From NCBI RefSeq assembly GCF_009377195.2, contig NZ_VJXX01000004.1:62001-126000 (forward strand): a stretch of DNA of 64,000 nucleotides, in the 5' to 3' direction. The DNA comes from Arthrobacter bussei. GTDB lineage: Bacteria > Actinomycetota > Actinomycetes > Actinomycetales > Micrococcaceae. A model generated the notes under the pieces. That model was given only the letters and a program-made list of their open reading frames with translations, was not told the DNA's origin and ran no database searches. Every line of letters starts with the position of its first letter. The stretch's first letter is position 1. A program made the translations under genes and the position numbers. Positions 41,218 to 49,406 of this stretch are shown here, in pieces.

Positions 41218-42426
41218 ATGCGCGACGTAAGCAGCTTCAACGGCCTCGGCTCCTCCGGAGCCAGCGAGCTCTTTCAGATCCTGCGGGACGGACGGCCCCG
41301 CACCCGGTCCGAGCTCGCCGGCCAGATGGGACTCGCGCGCTCCACGGTGACGCTCCGCATCGAATCCCTGATGGAGCTGGGCCTGGTCGGTTTCGTCGAC
41401 GATGCCGTCTCCACGGGTGGGCGGCCGTCCTCGCGGATCGCCCTCAAGGCGGGGAGCAAGGTCGTCCTGGGGGTGGACATCGGGGCGTCGCACCTGCGCG
41501 TGGCACTGACCGACCTCACGGGTCACCAGCTGCGTGAAGCCGCTCGTTCGATGGAGGTGGCCATCGGCCCGACCGCGGTCCTCGATGCGGTGGTGGAGAT
41601 GGCCTCCGGACTGCTGGCGGACTCGGACCGTGACCTCGCGGATCTCCTGGCGATAGGGGTCGGTGTGCCGGGGCCCGTGGAGCACAGGACCGGCATGCCC
41701 ATCAACCCGCCGATCATGCCCGGCTGGAACCGCTTCGACGTCCCCGGCTACCTGCAGGACCACTTCCACGTCCCGGTCCTCGTCGACAACGACGTCAACG
41801 TCATGGCCGTGGGGGAGCGGAACGCGGCGTGGCCGGACACCGGTGAGCTGATCTACGTGAAGGTCGCCACGGGTATCGGCTCGGGCATCGTGTCCAACGG
41901 CATGCTGCAGCGTGGCGCGGACGGTGTCGCCGGTGATATCGGGCACATCCGCGTGCACAACGGCACGGGCGTCCCGTGCCACTGCGGCAACCTGGACTGC
42001 CTCGAGGCCGTCGCCTCCGGCCCGGCCGTCGCCGCGAAGCTTCGTGCGCTCGGGCTGGACGCGCATACTGCCGAGGACGTCGTCCGTCTCGTGGGAAGCG
42101 GGAACAAGGACGCGGTCCACGCAGTGCGTCAGGCCGGTCGTGATGTCGGAGAGGTCCTCTCGGCCTGCGTGAGCCTGATGAACCCGTCGGTCATCGTCAT
42201 CGGAGGGTCGATGGCGCTCACGGGCGAGCACTTCATCGCCGGTATCCGTGAGGTCGTCTACTCGCGCACGGTCCCCCTCGCCACGCAGCACCTGCAGATC
42301 GTCCAGTCGTCCTCCGGGATCGACGCGGGCGTGCTGGGCGCGAGCATGCTGGCCATCCATGACGCGATGTCCCCCCAGCGGATCGACGACATGGTCCTCG
42401 GCCTCGGTGAGACGATCCCGGGCTGA
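41218..42426 (+). CDS. ROK-family transcriptional regulator of the CUT2 cluster
   Basis: 402-residue regulator. Winged helix-turn-helix at about 15-70 (ELFQILRDGRPRTRSELAGQ, GLARSTVTLRIESLMELGLV). ROK domain about 80-390: ATP-like motif VLGVDIGASHLRVALTDL, then VPGPVEHRTGMPINPP, and the zinc-site cysteines in GVPCHCGNLDCLEAVASG (CxCGxxxCxE form). Such repressors sense the incoming sugar or its phosphate. Encoded 85 nt after the permease with its own leaderless-type promoter. Target is inferred to be the divergent region at 38381-38529. Confidence 0.92.
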   Translation: MRDVSSFNGLGSSGASELFQILRDGRPRTRSELAGQMGLARSTVTLRIESLMELGLVGFVDDAVSTGGRPSSRIALKAGSKVVLGVDIGASHLRVALTDLTGHQLREAARSMEVAIGPTAVLDAVVEMASGLLADSDRDLADLLAIGVGVPGPVEHRTGMPINPPIMPGWNRFDVPGYLQDHFHVPVLVDNDVNVMAVGERNAAWPDTGELIYVKVATGIGSGIVSNGMLQRGADGVAGDIGHIRVHNGTGVPCHCGNLDCLEAVASGPAVAAKLRALGLDAHTAEDVVRLVGSGNKDAVHAVRQAGRDVGEVLSACVSLMNPSVIVIGGSMALTGEHFIAGIREVVYSRTVPLATQHLQIVQSSSGIDAGVLGASMLAIHDAMSPQRIDDMVLGLGETIPG

Positions 42427-42475
42427 GACCACGCGAACGCCGCGGACCGGTGCGCAGCGTGACACGCGCTCTCGA

Positions 42476-42487
42476 TAGACTGGCCGC
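42476..42487 (+). promoter_or_regulatory. predicted leaderless -10 of pyrE
   Basis: TAGACT (42476-42481) stands 6 nt before the ATG at 42488; no ribosome-binding site. Confidence 0.6.
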
Positions 42488-43063
42488 ATGACCGCCGAGA
42501 CCTCCGTGCAGACCTCCGACCGCTCCCGGCTCCTGGAGCTGATCAAGGACCTCGCCGTGGTGCACGAGCGCGTGACGCTCTCCAGCGGCGTCGAGGCGGA
42601 CTACTACATCGACCTCCGCCGGATCACCCTCCACCACGAGGCATCGGTGCTCGTGGGCCGGGTCATGCTCGCACTGCTCGACGACGCCGGCATCGCCTTC
42701 GAGGCCGCCGGCGGCCTGACCATGGGGGCCGACCCGGTGGGCACCGCCGTCATGCACGCCGCCGCGCAGGCCGGCCGTCCCGTCGACGCCTTCGTGGTCC
42801 GCAAGACCCAGAAGACGCACGGCATGGGCCGGCAGGTCGAGGGACCCGACGTGTCCGGCCGTCCCGTCGTCGTCCTCGAGGACACCTCCACCACGGGCGG
42901 TTCCGCCCTGACCGCGGTCGAGGGCGTGCGCCGGGCCGGCGGTGACGTCCGGGCGGTCGCCGTGATCGTGGACAGGACCACGGGCTCCAAGGAACGGATC
43001 GAGTCCGAGGCCGGGGTGCCCTACCTCTTCGCCTTCGGCAAGGACGAGCTGGGCCTCGCCTGA
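42488..43063 (+). CDS. pyrE: orotate phosphoribosyltransferase
   Basis: 191-residue cytoplasmic enzyme making orotidine 5'-phosphate from orotate and PRPP in pyrimidine synthesis. N-terminal KDLAVVHERVTLSSGVEADYYIDLRRITL carries the orotate-binding segment. The loop RKTQKTHGMGRQVEG holds catalytic Lys residues, and the PRPP-binding motif is VVVLEDTSTTGGSALTAVEG. Monocistronic with a leaderless-type promoter; separated from the other pyr genes, which are not in this window. Confidence 0.96.
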   Translation: MTAETSVQTSDRSRLLELIKDLAVVHERVTLSSGVEADYYIDLRRITLHHEASVLVGRVMLALLDDAGIAFEAAGGLTMGADPVGTAVMHAAAQAGRPVDAFVVRKTQKTHGMGRQVEGPDVSGRPVVVLEDTSTTGGSALTAVEGVRRAGGDVRAVAVIVDRTTGSKERIESEAGVPYLFAFGKDELGLA

Positions 43064-43101
43064 CGGGCACCTCCGGTAGCGCTGACGGAGGGGAGCGGCG
43101 G

Positions 43102-44100
43102 GTGGACGACGACGCGCTCTCGCTGCAGCGCGCCCGCGACTTCCGCCGGTCATCCCGCCGGTCCTTCCTCATCGGCTCGGCGCTCGCCGCGGTGGTCAGC
43201 ACCGACCTCGCGTTCACCCGGGTCATCCAGTCCCAGCGCGAGCAGACGCGGATCCTGCCGCTCGACGACGAAGCGGCGCGCGCCCGCTTCCCGAACGACC
43301 GCTGGGTGCTGTTCCCCGGGTACAAGACCAGCTGGGAGGAGGGGCTCTGGATCCTCAACTCGATCCGGCCGGCCCTGTCACGGCGTGCACAGATGGCCGT
43401 CATGGGGTACTCGAACCGGGGCCTGGACATCAACAACGTGGTCGCCACCATGAACCGCTACGTCGACAACTTCCGGCTCGAGAAGCTGTACTTCTACGGC
43501 CACAGCTTCGGCGGGATGGTGGCGGTCGAGGTGGCCGCCCGCCTGCAGGACCGCGGCATCCCCGTGGAACTGGTCCTCCTCGATTCCTCCCCGTCCAGCC
43601 GGTTCGACGTGCGGGACCAGCGCATGTTCGACGGCGTGGTGCTGCTCTACGAGGCCGGCGTCCGCGTGCCGATCAGCCTGCGCGGCACGTACGAGCTCGG
43701 CGAGCGGATCGTCCACAAGAACGAGCGGACCTGGAGCCAGATCGTCGACCAGACCCTCGAGCAGGTCTCGCCCCTGGCTCCCAGCAGCGAACTCATCCAG
43801 TCCGAGTCCTCGTACATCTACCACTTCGACGTCTCGCGCTTCAGCCTGTCCCTCGGGGACACGAAGGTGGTGTTCGCCGGCAACCCGGACGACGGCGTCG
43901 TCGACTATCCGACGGCGCGGGCGGGGTGGGTGCGGGGACTGCCCGACAACGTGGTGGCGACGGACTACGTCACCGCGGGTGCGCTTCCGGCTCACGCCAG
44001 CCCCCAGTGGAACCCCGGGATCTACCAGTCGATCGTCACCGCGGTGCAGGACGCGTACGTCCCGGCGCCCGGCGGCGGCGGGTGGAAGCGCTACTTCTGA
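43102..44100 (+). CDS. exported alpha/beta hydrolase
   Basis: 332-residue hydrolase with a twin-arginine-like export signal (RRSSRRSFLIGSALAAVVST, about 15-34), so it acts outside or on the membrane. The alpha/beta-hydrolase nucleophile elbow is GHSFGG (YFYGHSFGGMVAVEVAARL, Ser near 135). Acid and base are likely in the later VVFAGNPDDGVVDY and GALPAHASPQW segments. Thioesterase or lipase type; substrate unknown. GTG at 43102 has GGAGGGGAG upstream. Ends 6 nt from the convergent HAD gene. Confidence 0.85.
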   Translation: MDDDALSLQRARDFRRSSRRSFLIGSALAAVVSTDLAFTRVIQSQREQTRILPLDDEAARARFPNDRWVLFPGYKTSWEEGLWILNSIRPALSRRAQMAVMGYSNRGLDINNVVATMNRYVDNFRLEKLYFYGHSFGGMVAVEVAARLQDRGIPVELVLLDSSPSSRFDVRDQRMFDGVVLLYEAGVRVPISLRGTYELGERIVHKNERTWSQIVDQTLEQVSPLAPSSELIQSESSYIYHFDVSRFSLSLGDTKVVFAGNPDDGVVDYPTARAGWVRGLPDNVVATDYVTAGALPAHASPQWNPGIYQSIVTAVQDAYVPAPGGGGWKRYF

Positions 44101-44106
44101 GCCGTG

Positions 44107-44886
44107 TCAGACCTGGTCGATGAGGTCCGCGACGGAGTCGACGATCTGCGCCGGGCGGAAGGGGTAGGCCTCGATGTCGGCCGGTTGCGTGATCCCGCTC
44201 AGGACGAGCACGGTGTGCAGCCCGGCCTCCATGCCGGCGATGATGTCGGTGTCCATGCGGTCGCCGATCATCGCCGTGGTCTCGGAGTGCGCGTCGATCT
44301 GGTTCATCGCCGACCGGAACATCATGGGGTTCGGCTTGCCGACGATGTAGGGGTCGCGGCTGGTCGCCGCCGTGATCATCGCGGCGATCGCGCCCGTCGC
44401 GGGGAGCGGGCCCTCCTTGGACGGACCGGTGACGTCCGGGTTGGTCGCGATGAAGCGTGCGCCGTCGAGGATGAGGCGCACGGCCTTGGTGATCGCCTCG
44501 AACGAGTACGTGCGCGTCTCGCCGAGCACCACGTAGTCCGGGTTCGTGTCCGTGAGGACGAAGCCTGCCTCGTGCAGCGCCGTGGTCAGTCCGGCCTCGC
44601 CGATCACGTAGGCGCGGCCGCCCGGCAGCTGGTCCCGCAGGAACTGGGCGGTGGCGAGCGCGGAGGTCCAGAGGTTCTCCTCGGGGATCTCGAGGCCCGA
44701 TGCCTTCAGGCGGGCCGCGAGGTCGCGTGGCGTGTAGATCGAGTTGTTCGTCAGCACCAGGAACCGCTTGGACGTGGCGACCCACCGGTCGATCAGTTCG
44801 GCCGCGCCGGGGATGGCGTGGTTCTCGTGCACCAGGACCCCGTCCATGTCGGTGAGCCAGCACTCGATGTGTTCGTTCTCGCGCAT
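44107..44886 (-). CDS. HAD-IIA phosphatase (NagD/AraL-like)
   Basis: 259-residue cytoplasmic phosphatase. Nucleophile motif DMDGVLVHE (Asp13, Asp15), then motif II LTNNSIYTPRD, a C2-type cap in the middle (YVIGEAGLTTALHEAGF), motif III VGKPNPMMF and motif IV IGDRMDTDIIAGMEAG. NagD-like enzymes remove phosphate from nucleotides and sugar phosphates, often metabolite repair. AAGGAC 4 nt before the ATG at 44886. Divergent from the RNA methyltransferase gene. Confidence 0.9.
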   Translation of the reverse strand: MRENEHIECWLTDMDGVLVHENHAIPGAAELIDRWVATSKRFLVLTNNSIYTPRDLAARLKASGLEIPEENLWTSALATAQFLRDQLPGGRAYVIGEAGLTTALHEAGFVLTDTNPDYVVLGETRTYSFEAITKAVRLILDGARFIATNPDVTGPSKEGPLPATGAIAAMITAATSRDPYIVGKPNPMMFRSAMNQIDAHSETTAMIGDRMDTDIIAGMEAGLHTVLVLSGITQPADIEAYPFRPAQIVDSVADLIDQV

Positions 44887-44941
44887 GTTCGTCCTTCCGG
44901 GGTGGGCCGTCCGCTGCCAGTCTTCCACCTTTGCCGCCGTC

Positions 44942-44953
44942 TACGCTGGGACG
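44942..44953 (+). promoter_or_regulatory. predicted leaderless -10 of RNA methyltransferase
   Basis: TACGCT (44942-44947), 6 nt before the GTG at 44954. Confidence 0.55.
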
Positions 44954-45637
44954 GTGGAAGAAACCCTGCCTGAGCCCGGACGCACCGCCGACGACGCTCC
45001 GGCGGCTCGGGACGGCGCGACCGGTGCGCCCGCGGTCGGGGTCGGTCCCTGGGTGGGCGCGTGGCCCGACGGCGACCACTGGGACCGCGAGCTGCTGGCG
45101 GCGGGGGACACCCGGAACGTCGTCGACGCGTATCGCTACTGGACCCACGAGGCCATCGTCGCGGACCTCGACGGACGCAGGCACGGCTTCCACGTCGCCA
45201 TCGAGAACTGGCAGCACGATCTCAACATCGGCTCGGTGGTGCGCACGGCGAACGCCTTCCTCGCGCAGGAGGTGCACATCATCGGACGACGGCGGTGGAA
45301 CCGGCGCGGCGCGATGGTGACGGACCGCTACCAGCACGTACGGCACCACCCGACGGTCGCGGACTTCACCGCCTGGGCGGCAGGGGAGGGCCTCGCGGTG
45401 ATCGGGATCGACAACTTCCCCGACTCGGTGCCGCTCGAGACGTACGACCTGCCCGAGCGCTGCGTCCTCGTCTTCGGCCAGGAGGGCCCGGGCCTGACCC
45501 CCGAGGTGCACGCGGCGGCGAAGGCGACGCTGTCGATCGCCCAGTTCGGCTCGACCCGCTCCATCAACGCCTCCGCCGCGGCCGCCATCGCGATGCACGG
45601 CTGGGTGCGGCGCCACGTCTTCGGGCAGCACGCCTGA
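44954..45637 (+). CDS. TrmH/SpoU-family RNA methyltransferase
   Basis: 227-residue SPOUT enzyme that 2'-O-methylates rRNA or tRNA using S-adenosylmethionine. The three SpoU motifs are visible: NIGSVVRTANAF (motif 1, catalytic Arg), VLVFGQEGPGLTPE (motif 2) and SIAQFGSTRSINASAAAAIAMHGW (motif 3). An acidic N-terminus (about 1-45) is probably disordered. Ser/Ile at the knot (STRSINASAA) is normal. GTG start with a leaderless-type promoter, 89 nt before fbaA. Confidence 0.9.
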   Translation: MEETLPEPGRTADDAPAARDGATGAPAVGVGPWVGAWPDGDHWDRELLAAGDTRNVVDAYRYWTHEAIVADLDGRRHGFHVAIENWQHDLNIGSVVRTANAFLAQEVHIIGRRRWNRRGAMVTDRYQHVRHHPTVADFTAWAAGEGLAVIGIDNFPDSVPLETYDLPERCVLVFGQEGPGLTPEVHAAAKATLSIAQFGSTRSINASAAAAIAMHGWVRRHVFGQHA

Positions 45638-45726
45638 ACGGGCCGTCCCGGCCGACTTCTTCTGCGCCCCGAAGACCCGCTCGCTAGGATGAGGCAAGCA
45701 CTCACCACCACGAAGGAGTCCTCAGC

Positions 45727-46746
45727 ATGCCTATAGCAACCCCTGATGTTTACGCCGAGATGATCGACCGCGCGAAGGCGGGCGGGTTCGCATTCCCGGC
45801 AGTGAACGTGACCTCCTCGCAGACCCTGAACGCCGCGATGCGCGGGTTCGCCGAGGCCGGCTCCGACGGCATCGTGCAGGTCTCGACGGGCGGTGCCGCC
45901 TACTGGTCCGGCGCGAGCGTCAAGGACATGGTCGCCGGTTCGCTGGGCTTCGCCGCCTTCGCGAAGGAGGTGGCCAGGAAGTACGACGTCAACATCGCGC
46001 TGCACACGGACCACTGCCCCAAGGACAAGCTGGACGATTTCGTGCTGCCGCTGCTCGCCGCGTCCGAGGAGGCCGTGAAGAACGGCCGCGACCCCATCTT
46101 CAACTCGCACATGTGGGACGGCTCCGCGGAGACGCTCGAGGAGAACCTGCGCATCGCCCGGGAGATCCTGCCCCGCGCCGCTGCCGCGAAGATCATCCTC
46201 GAGGTCGAGATCGGCACCGTGGGCGGCGAGGAGGACGGCGTCGAGCACGCCATCAACGACAAGCTCTACACCACGGTCGAGGACGCCCTCGCGACCATCG
46301 ACGCCCTCGGTGCCGGTGAGCACGGCCGCTACATCACGGCGCTGACCTTCGGTAACGTGCACGGCGTGTACAAGCCGGGCGGCGTGAAGCTGCGGCCCGA
46401 GATCCTCAAGGAGATCCAGGACCAGGTGGGGCAGAAGCTCGGCAAGGACAAGCCGTTCGACCTCGTCTTCCACGGCGGATCCGGTTCATCCGACCAGGAG
46501 ATTGCGGACGCCGTCTCCTACGGTGTCATCAAGATGAATATCGATACGGACACCCAGTACGCCTTCACGCGTCCCGTCGCGGACCACATGCTGCGCAACT
46601 ACGACGGCGTCCTCAAGGTCGACGGCGAGGTCGGCAACAAGAAGACGTACGACCCCCGCGTCTGGGGCGCCTCGGCCGAGGCCGGCCTCGCGGCCCGCGT
46701 CGTGGCCGCCGCGACGTCGCTCGGGTCCGCCGGAAAGAAGCTCTGA
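45727..46746 (+). CDS. fbaA: class II fructose-bisphosphate aldolase
   Basis: 339-residue zinc-dependent glycolytic enzyme splitting fructose-1,6-bisphosphate into the two triose phosphates. Zinc and active-site motifs: ALHTDHCPKDKLDDF (His-Asp), NSHMWDGSAETLEEN, ILEVEIGTVGGEEDGV (Glu ligand), GNVHGVYKPG and LVFHGGSGSSDQEI. Codon use and length fit the actinobacterial class IIA enzyme. AAGGAG before the ATG. The DUF3151 gene follows after 3 nt and is likely co-translated. Confidence 0.97.
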   Translation: MPIATPDVYAEMIDRAKAGGFAFPAVNVTSSQTLNAAMRGFAEAGSDGIVQVSTGGAAYWSGASVKDMVAGSLGFAAFAKEVARKYDVNIALHTDHCPKDKLDDFVLPLLAASEEAVKNGRDPIFNSHMWDGSAETLEENLRIAREILPRAAAAKIILEVEIGTVGGEEDGVEHAINDKLYTTVEDALATIDALGAGEHGRYITALTFGNVHGVYKPGGVKLRPEILKEIQDQVGQKLGKDKPFDLVFHGGSGSSDQEIADAVSYGVIKMNIDTDTQYAFTRPVADHMLRNYDGVLKVDGEVGNKKTYDPRVWGASAEAGLAARVVAAATSLGSAGKKL

Positions 46747-46749
46747 CCC

Positions 46750-47169
46750 GTGTCCGACGAGTTCCGCAGGAACCTGCTGGGTCCGGAGCCGACGCTGCTG
46801 CCCGAGGAGACCGACGTCGTCGAGCGTCTCGCCGCAGGTGACGAGGCCGTGGACCTCGCAGCCAGGCATCCGACGTCGTCGCTGGTCTGGGCGATCCTCG
46901 CCGACGAGGCCTACGGTGAGGGCCGCACCATCGAGTCCTACGCCTACGCCCGCACCGGCTACCACCGCGGGCTGGACGCGCTCCGGCGCAACGGCTGGCG
47001 GGGGACGGGCCCCATCCCGTACTCCCACGAACCGAACCGTGGCTTCCTGCGCGCCCTGTACGCGCTGGGACGTGCCGCGGCGTCCATCGGCGAGATCGAG
47101 GAGGCAGAGCGGATCGCGGTGTTCCTCAGGGAATCGGATCCGGAAGCGAGCGCCCAGCTCGCGAACTGA
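46750..47169 (+). CDS. DUF3151 protein
   Basis: 139-residue soluble helical protein. DUF3151 hallmarks are N-terminal RRNLLGPEPTLLPEE and the central IESYAYARTGYHRGLDALRRNGW, then PIPYSHEPNRGFLRALYALGRAAASIGE, a TPR-like helix pair. Function unknown, but it follows fbaA in many actinobacteria, suggesting a role tied to the aldolase. GTG start 3 nt after the aldolase stop; a strong terminator follows. Confidence 0.92.
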   Translation: MSDEFRRNLLGPEPTLLPEETDVVERLAAGDEAVDLAARHPTSSLVWAILADEAYGEGRTIESYAYARTGYHRGLDALRRNGWRGTGPIPYSHEPNRGFLRALYALGRAAASIGEIEEAERIAVFLRESDPEASAQLAN

Positions 47170-47185
47170 CGGCGGGAACGGATCC

Positions 47186-47224
47186 CAGGACGGGCGGAGC
47201 GGCGCGAGCCCCCCGCCCGTCCTG
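47186..47224 (+). terminator. terminator of fbaA-DUF3151
   Basis: Perfect 12-bp stem CAGGACGGGCGG with 47213-47224 around a 15-nt loop, 16 nt after the stop. A short GCGTCCTGT tandem motif (three copies, about 47232-47259) follows. Confidence 0.8.
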
Positions 47225-47402
47225 CCGTCCGGGCGTCCTGTGCGTCCTGTGCGTCCTGGGTTAAGCAGGTCCTAACACACTCCGAATCGTGATGCCCGGA
47301 ACCATAAACGAGTAGTGCACTTCCTTGTGCAGCTGTTACGCGTGCGGCCAGAGTTAAAGGCTCCACAGAGCGTGGTGAGGCGAATCGGGAGCGGTGCTGG
47401 AT

Positions 47403-47606
47403 ATGTCGACAGGTGTGACCACGGGACAGCTGTACACGGTCGCGGAAGTAGCGGCGATGATGCGGGTCTCGAAGATGACCGTCTACCGGCTGGTGCAATC
47501 GGGAACCATCCAGAGCATCAGGTTCGGCAGGTCCTACCGGGTACCGCAGAACGCGGTGCGCGATTACATCGACTCCACGAACCGCGGGTCCGACTACTCG
47601 ATCTGA
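47403..47606 (+). CDS. excisionase/BldC-like small helix-turn-helix protein
   Basis: 67-residue MerR-superfamily-type DNA-binding protein (helix_turn_helix_17). Residues 9-58, QLYTVAEVAAMMRVSKMTVY and IQSIRFGRSYRVPQNAVRDYI, form a complete winged helix and leave no room for an effector domain. Similar orphan proteins (BldC relatives, excisionase family) act as developmental or global regulators, and no phage genes are near. ATG at 47403 preferred (GGGAG 10 nt upstream); a GTG at 47394 would add three residues. It has a long (about 180 bp), comparatively AT-rich upstream region. Confidence 0.85.
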   Translation: MSTGVTTGQLYTVAEVAAMMRVSKMTVYRLVQSGTIQSIRFGRSYRVPQNAVRDYIDSTNRGSDYSI

Positions 47607-47706
47607 GGACGGAGGCCCACTCCGGCCCGTCCCCGGAGAGGACCTGATGGACCGCGGTGGCACCCTTGGGGTGTCAGGTATGAGCTGTCTGTCGTAAAGC
47701 TTGTGG

Positions 47707-47725
47707 TATCGATCGATGAACGATA
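47707..47725. promoter_or_regulatory. inverted repeat upstream of DUF2975 operon
   Basis: TATCG (47707-47711) and CGATA (47721-47725) flank GATCGATGAA-like sequence, with further partial symmetry AAAGCT/AGCTTT outside. Lies 34-52 nt before the DUF2975 start; could be an autoregulatory site for the Xre regulator of this operon. Confidence 0.35.
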
Positions 47726-47758
47726 GCTTTGTGCTGACCAACAGCAGAAGGAGCTGTC

Positions 47759-48256
47759 ATGCACCACATCACCGTCGTGGCCCTGCGCATCGTGCTGGGC
47801 CTCATCTTCGCCGGTTCGGTCTTCATCCAGGTCGTGATGCTCTCGTTGCTGACCCTCGACGTCTCGACCGCCGATCCCGACGTAGCCCTCATCAGGACAC
47901 CGCTGGTCGTCCTCACGGTGCTCGGCATCCTCGCCCTGCAGGTCGCCGTCGTCTGCGTGTGGGGGCTGCTGACCATGGTGCGGCGCGGCACGGTCTTCTC
48001 GACGGGCGCCTTCCGCCTGGTGGACATCGTGATCGGGGCCTTCACCGCCGCGAGCCTGCTGGCCTTCGGCCTCGGCGTGGCCCTCGCCCCCGGGGAGGCG
48101 GTGGCTCCCGGCGTCGTCCTGCTCATCGGCGGCGTGGCGGTGATGATCGGTGCTGTGGCGCTGATCGTCCTCGTGCTGCGGGCGCTGCTCGTGCAGGCCG
48201 TCCGCACCGACCTCGAAGCCCGCCAGCTGCGCACGGAACTCGACGAGGTCATCTGA
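47759..48256 (+). CDS. DUF2975 membrane protein
   Basis: 165-residue protein with four membrane helices (about 5-30, 44-70, 85-110 and 118-145) and a charged C-terminal tail (RTDLEARQLRTELDEVI). DUF2975 genes usually sit next to a small Xre regulator, as here, and the pair may form a membrane sensor plus transcription factor. AAGGAG before the ATG. Stop and next start overlap in TGATG, so the two are translated together. Confidence 0.88.
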   Translation: MHHITVVALRIVLGLIFAGSVFIQVVMLSLLTLDVSTADPDVALIRTPLVVLTVLGILALQVAVVCVWGLLTMVRRGTVFSTGAFRLVDIVIGAFTAASLLAFGLGVALAPGEAVAPGVVLLIGGVAVMIGAVALIVLVLRALLVQAVRTDLEARQLRTELDEVI

Positions 48257-48546
48257 TGGCGATCATCGTGCGGATCGACGTCGAACTCGCGCGCCGGAAG
48301 ATGAGCGTCGGGGAGTTCGCCGAGCGCATCGGCCTGACTCCGGCCAATGTCGCCGTGCTCAAGAACGGCCGCGCGAAGGCCGTCCGGTTCAGCACGCTCG
48401 AAGCGATGTGCAGGGTGCTCGACTGCCAGCCCGGCGACCTGCTGGAGTGGACCGACGAGGACGACTCCGCGGATGCCGCCCCGGCGGATTCCCCGGGGGG
48501 CGCGTCCTCCCCCGGCGTCGTCCCGCCGCCGGGGGATCCTGCATGA
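48256..48546 (+). CDS. Xre-family regulator (YozG-like) paired with DUF2975
   Basis: 96-residue DNA-binding protein. The helix-turn-helix occupies residues 3-66: VRIDVELARRKMSVGEFAER, IGLTPANVAVLKNGRAKAVR, CRVLDCQPGDLLEW, the YozG/YdaS-type pattern. The Pro/Gly/Ser-rich tail (about 68-96) is an added disordered segment not usual in the family. Coupled by TGATG to the DUF2975 gene and by ATGA to the next gene. Likely represses its own operon. Confidence 0.9.
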   Translation: MAIIVRIDVELARRKMSVGEFAERIGLTPANVAVLKNGRAKAVRFSTLEAMCRVLDCQPGDLLEWTDEDDSADAAPADSPGGASSPGVVPPPGDPA

Positions 48547-49406
48547 TGGGCCTGGCCCGGTTCTTCCCCGGGGCCCCGGCTCGCGGTCGGCCCGGTGACG
48601 CGGGCCTCTTCGGTCCCGATTCCACGGCGTGGCGGGTGGCCCGTGAGCGGCTGATCGTCGCGGGCGGCCCGGCAGCCCTCCTGCTGCAGGTGGCCCACCC
48701 GCTCGTCGCCGAGGGCGTGCGCGCCCACAGCGGCTTCGCCTCCGATCCGCTGCGGCGACTGCGCGGGACGCTCGACGCCGTCCTGACCGTCACCTTCGGG
48801 GATCACGGCCAGGTCAGGGATGCGGCGCGGGAGGTCGCGGGGAAGCACCGTCCCGTCCATGGCACACTGCCCGACGACGCCGCGTCCATGCCCGCCGGTA
48901 CCGCCTACAGTGCCTTCGATCCGGGGCCGGCCCTCTGGGTCTTCTCGACACTCGTCTGGACGGCGATCGAGGTGACGGACGGGTTCCTGCGCCCGCTCGG
49001 GCCCGGGGAGCGGATGGACTACTACCGCGACATGAAGCAACTGGGCCGGGTCTTCGGGGTTCCCGAGGCGCTCCTGCCCGAGGACTACCCGGGCCTCGAG
49101 CGCTACGTCGACGAGCAGGTGCGCGACGTGCTCGACGTCGGCCCCACCGCCCGGCTGATCGCCGGGCAGATCCTCGCGCCGGAACCGCCGATCGTCGCCA
49201 GGCCGCTGCGCCCCCTCCCGTCCGTCCTGGCTGCGGGAGTCCTCCCCGAGGCCCTCCGGCAGGCCTACGGGTTGCCCTGGCGACGCCGGGAACGGCTGGC
49301 GTTCGCCGTCGTCCGGCGCGCCGCGCGCGTCGTCGTGCCCCTGCTCCCGGACCGGCTCCGCCACTGGCCGCACTACCGCGTGGCGCGCGAGCGGATGGGC
49401 CGGTAG
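48543..49406 (+). CDS. DUF2236 (MpaB/oxygenase-like) protein
   Basis: 287-residue all-helical protein of the DUF2236 family, related to fungal MpaB and latex-clearing oxygenases, thought to bind heme. Family stretches: FGPDSTAWRVARERLIVAGG, LLLQVAHPLVAEGVRAHSGF (His near 52), TVTFGDHGQVRDAAREVAGK HRPVHG, and SALVWTAIEVTD-like helix VFSTLVWTAIEVTDGFL. Starts inside the Xre stop (ATGATGG). Its 3' end (encoding RERMGR and TAG) is duplicated downstream. Confidence 0.85.
   Translation: MMGLARFFPGAPARGRPGDAGLFGPDSTAWRVARERLIVAGGPAALLLQVAHPLVAEGVRAHSGFASDPLRRLRGTLDAVLTVTFGDHGQVRDAAREVAGKHRPVHGTLPDDAASMPAGTAYSAFDPGPALWVFSTLVWTAIEVTDGFLRPLGPGERMDYYRDMKQLGRVFGVPEALLPEDYPGLERYVDEQVRDVLDVGPTARLIAGQILAPEPPIVARPLRPLPSVLAAGVLPEALRQAYGLPWRRRERLAFAVVRRAARVVVPLLPDRLRHWPHYRVARERMGR

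Noticed and set aside
47403-47606. Prophage remnant because of the excisionase-like gene
   Set aside because: No integrase, phage structural genes or att repeats within several kilobases; orphan regulators of this family are common in actinobacteria.
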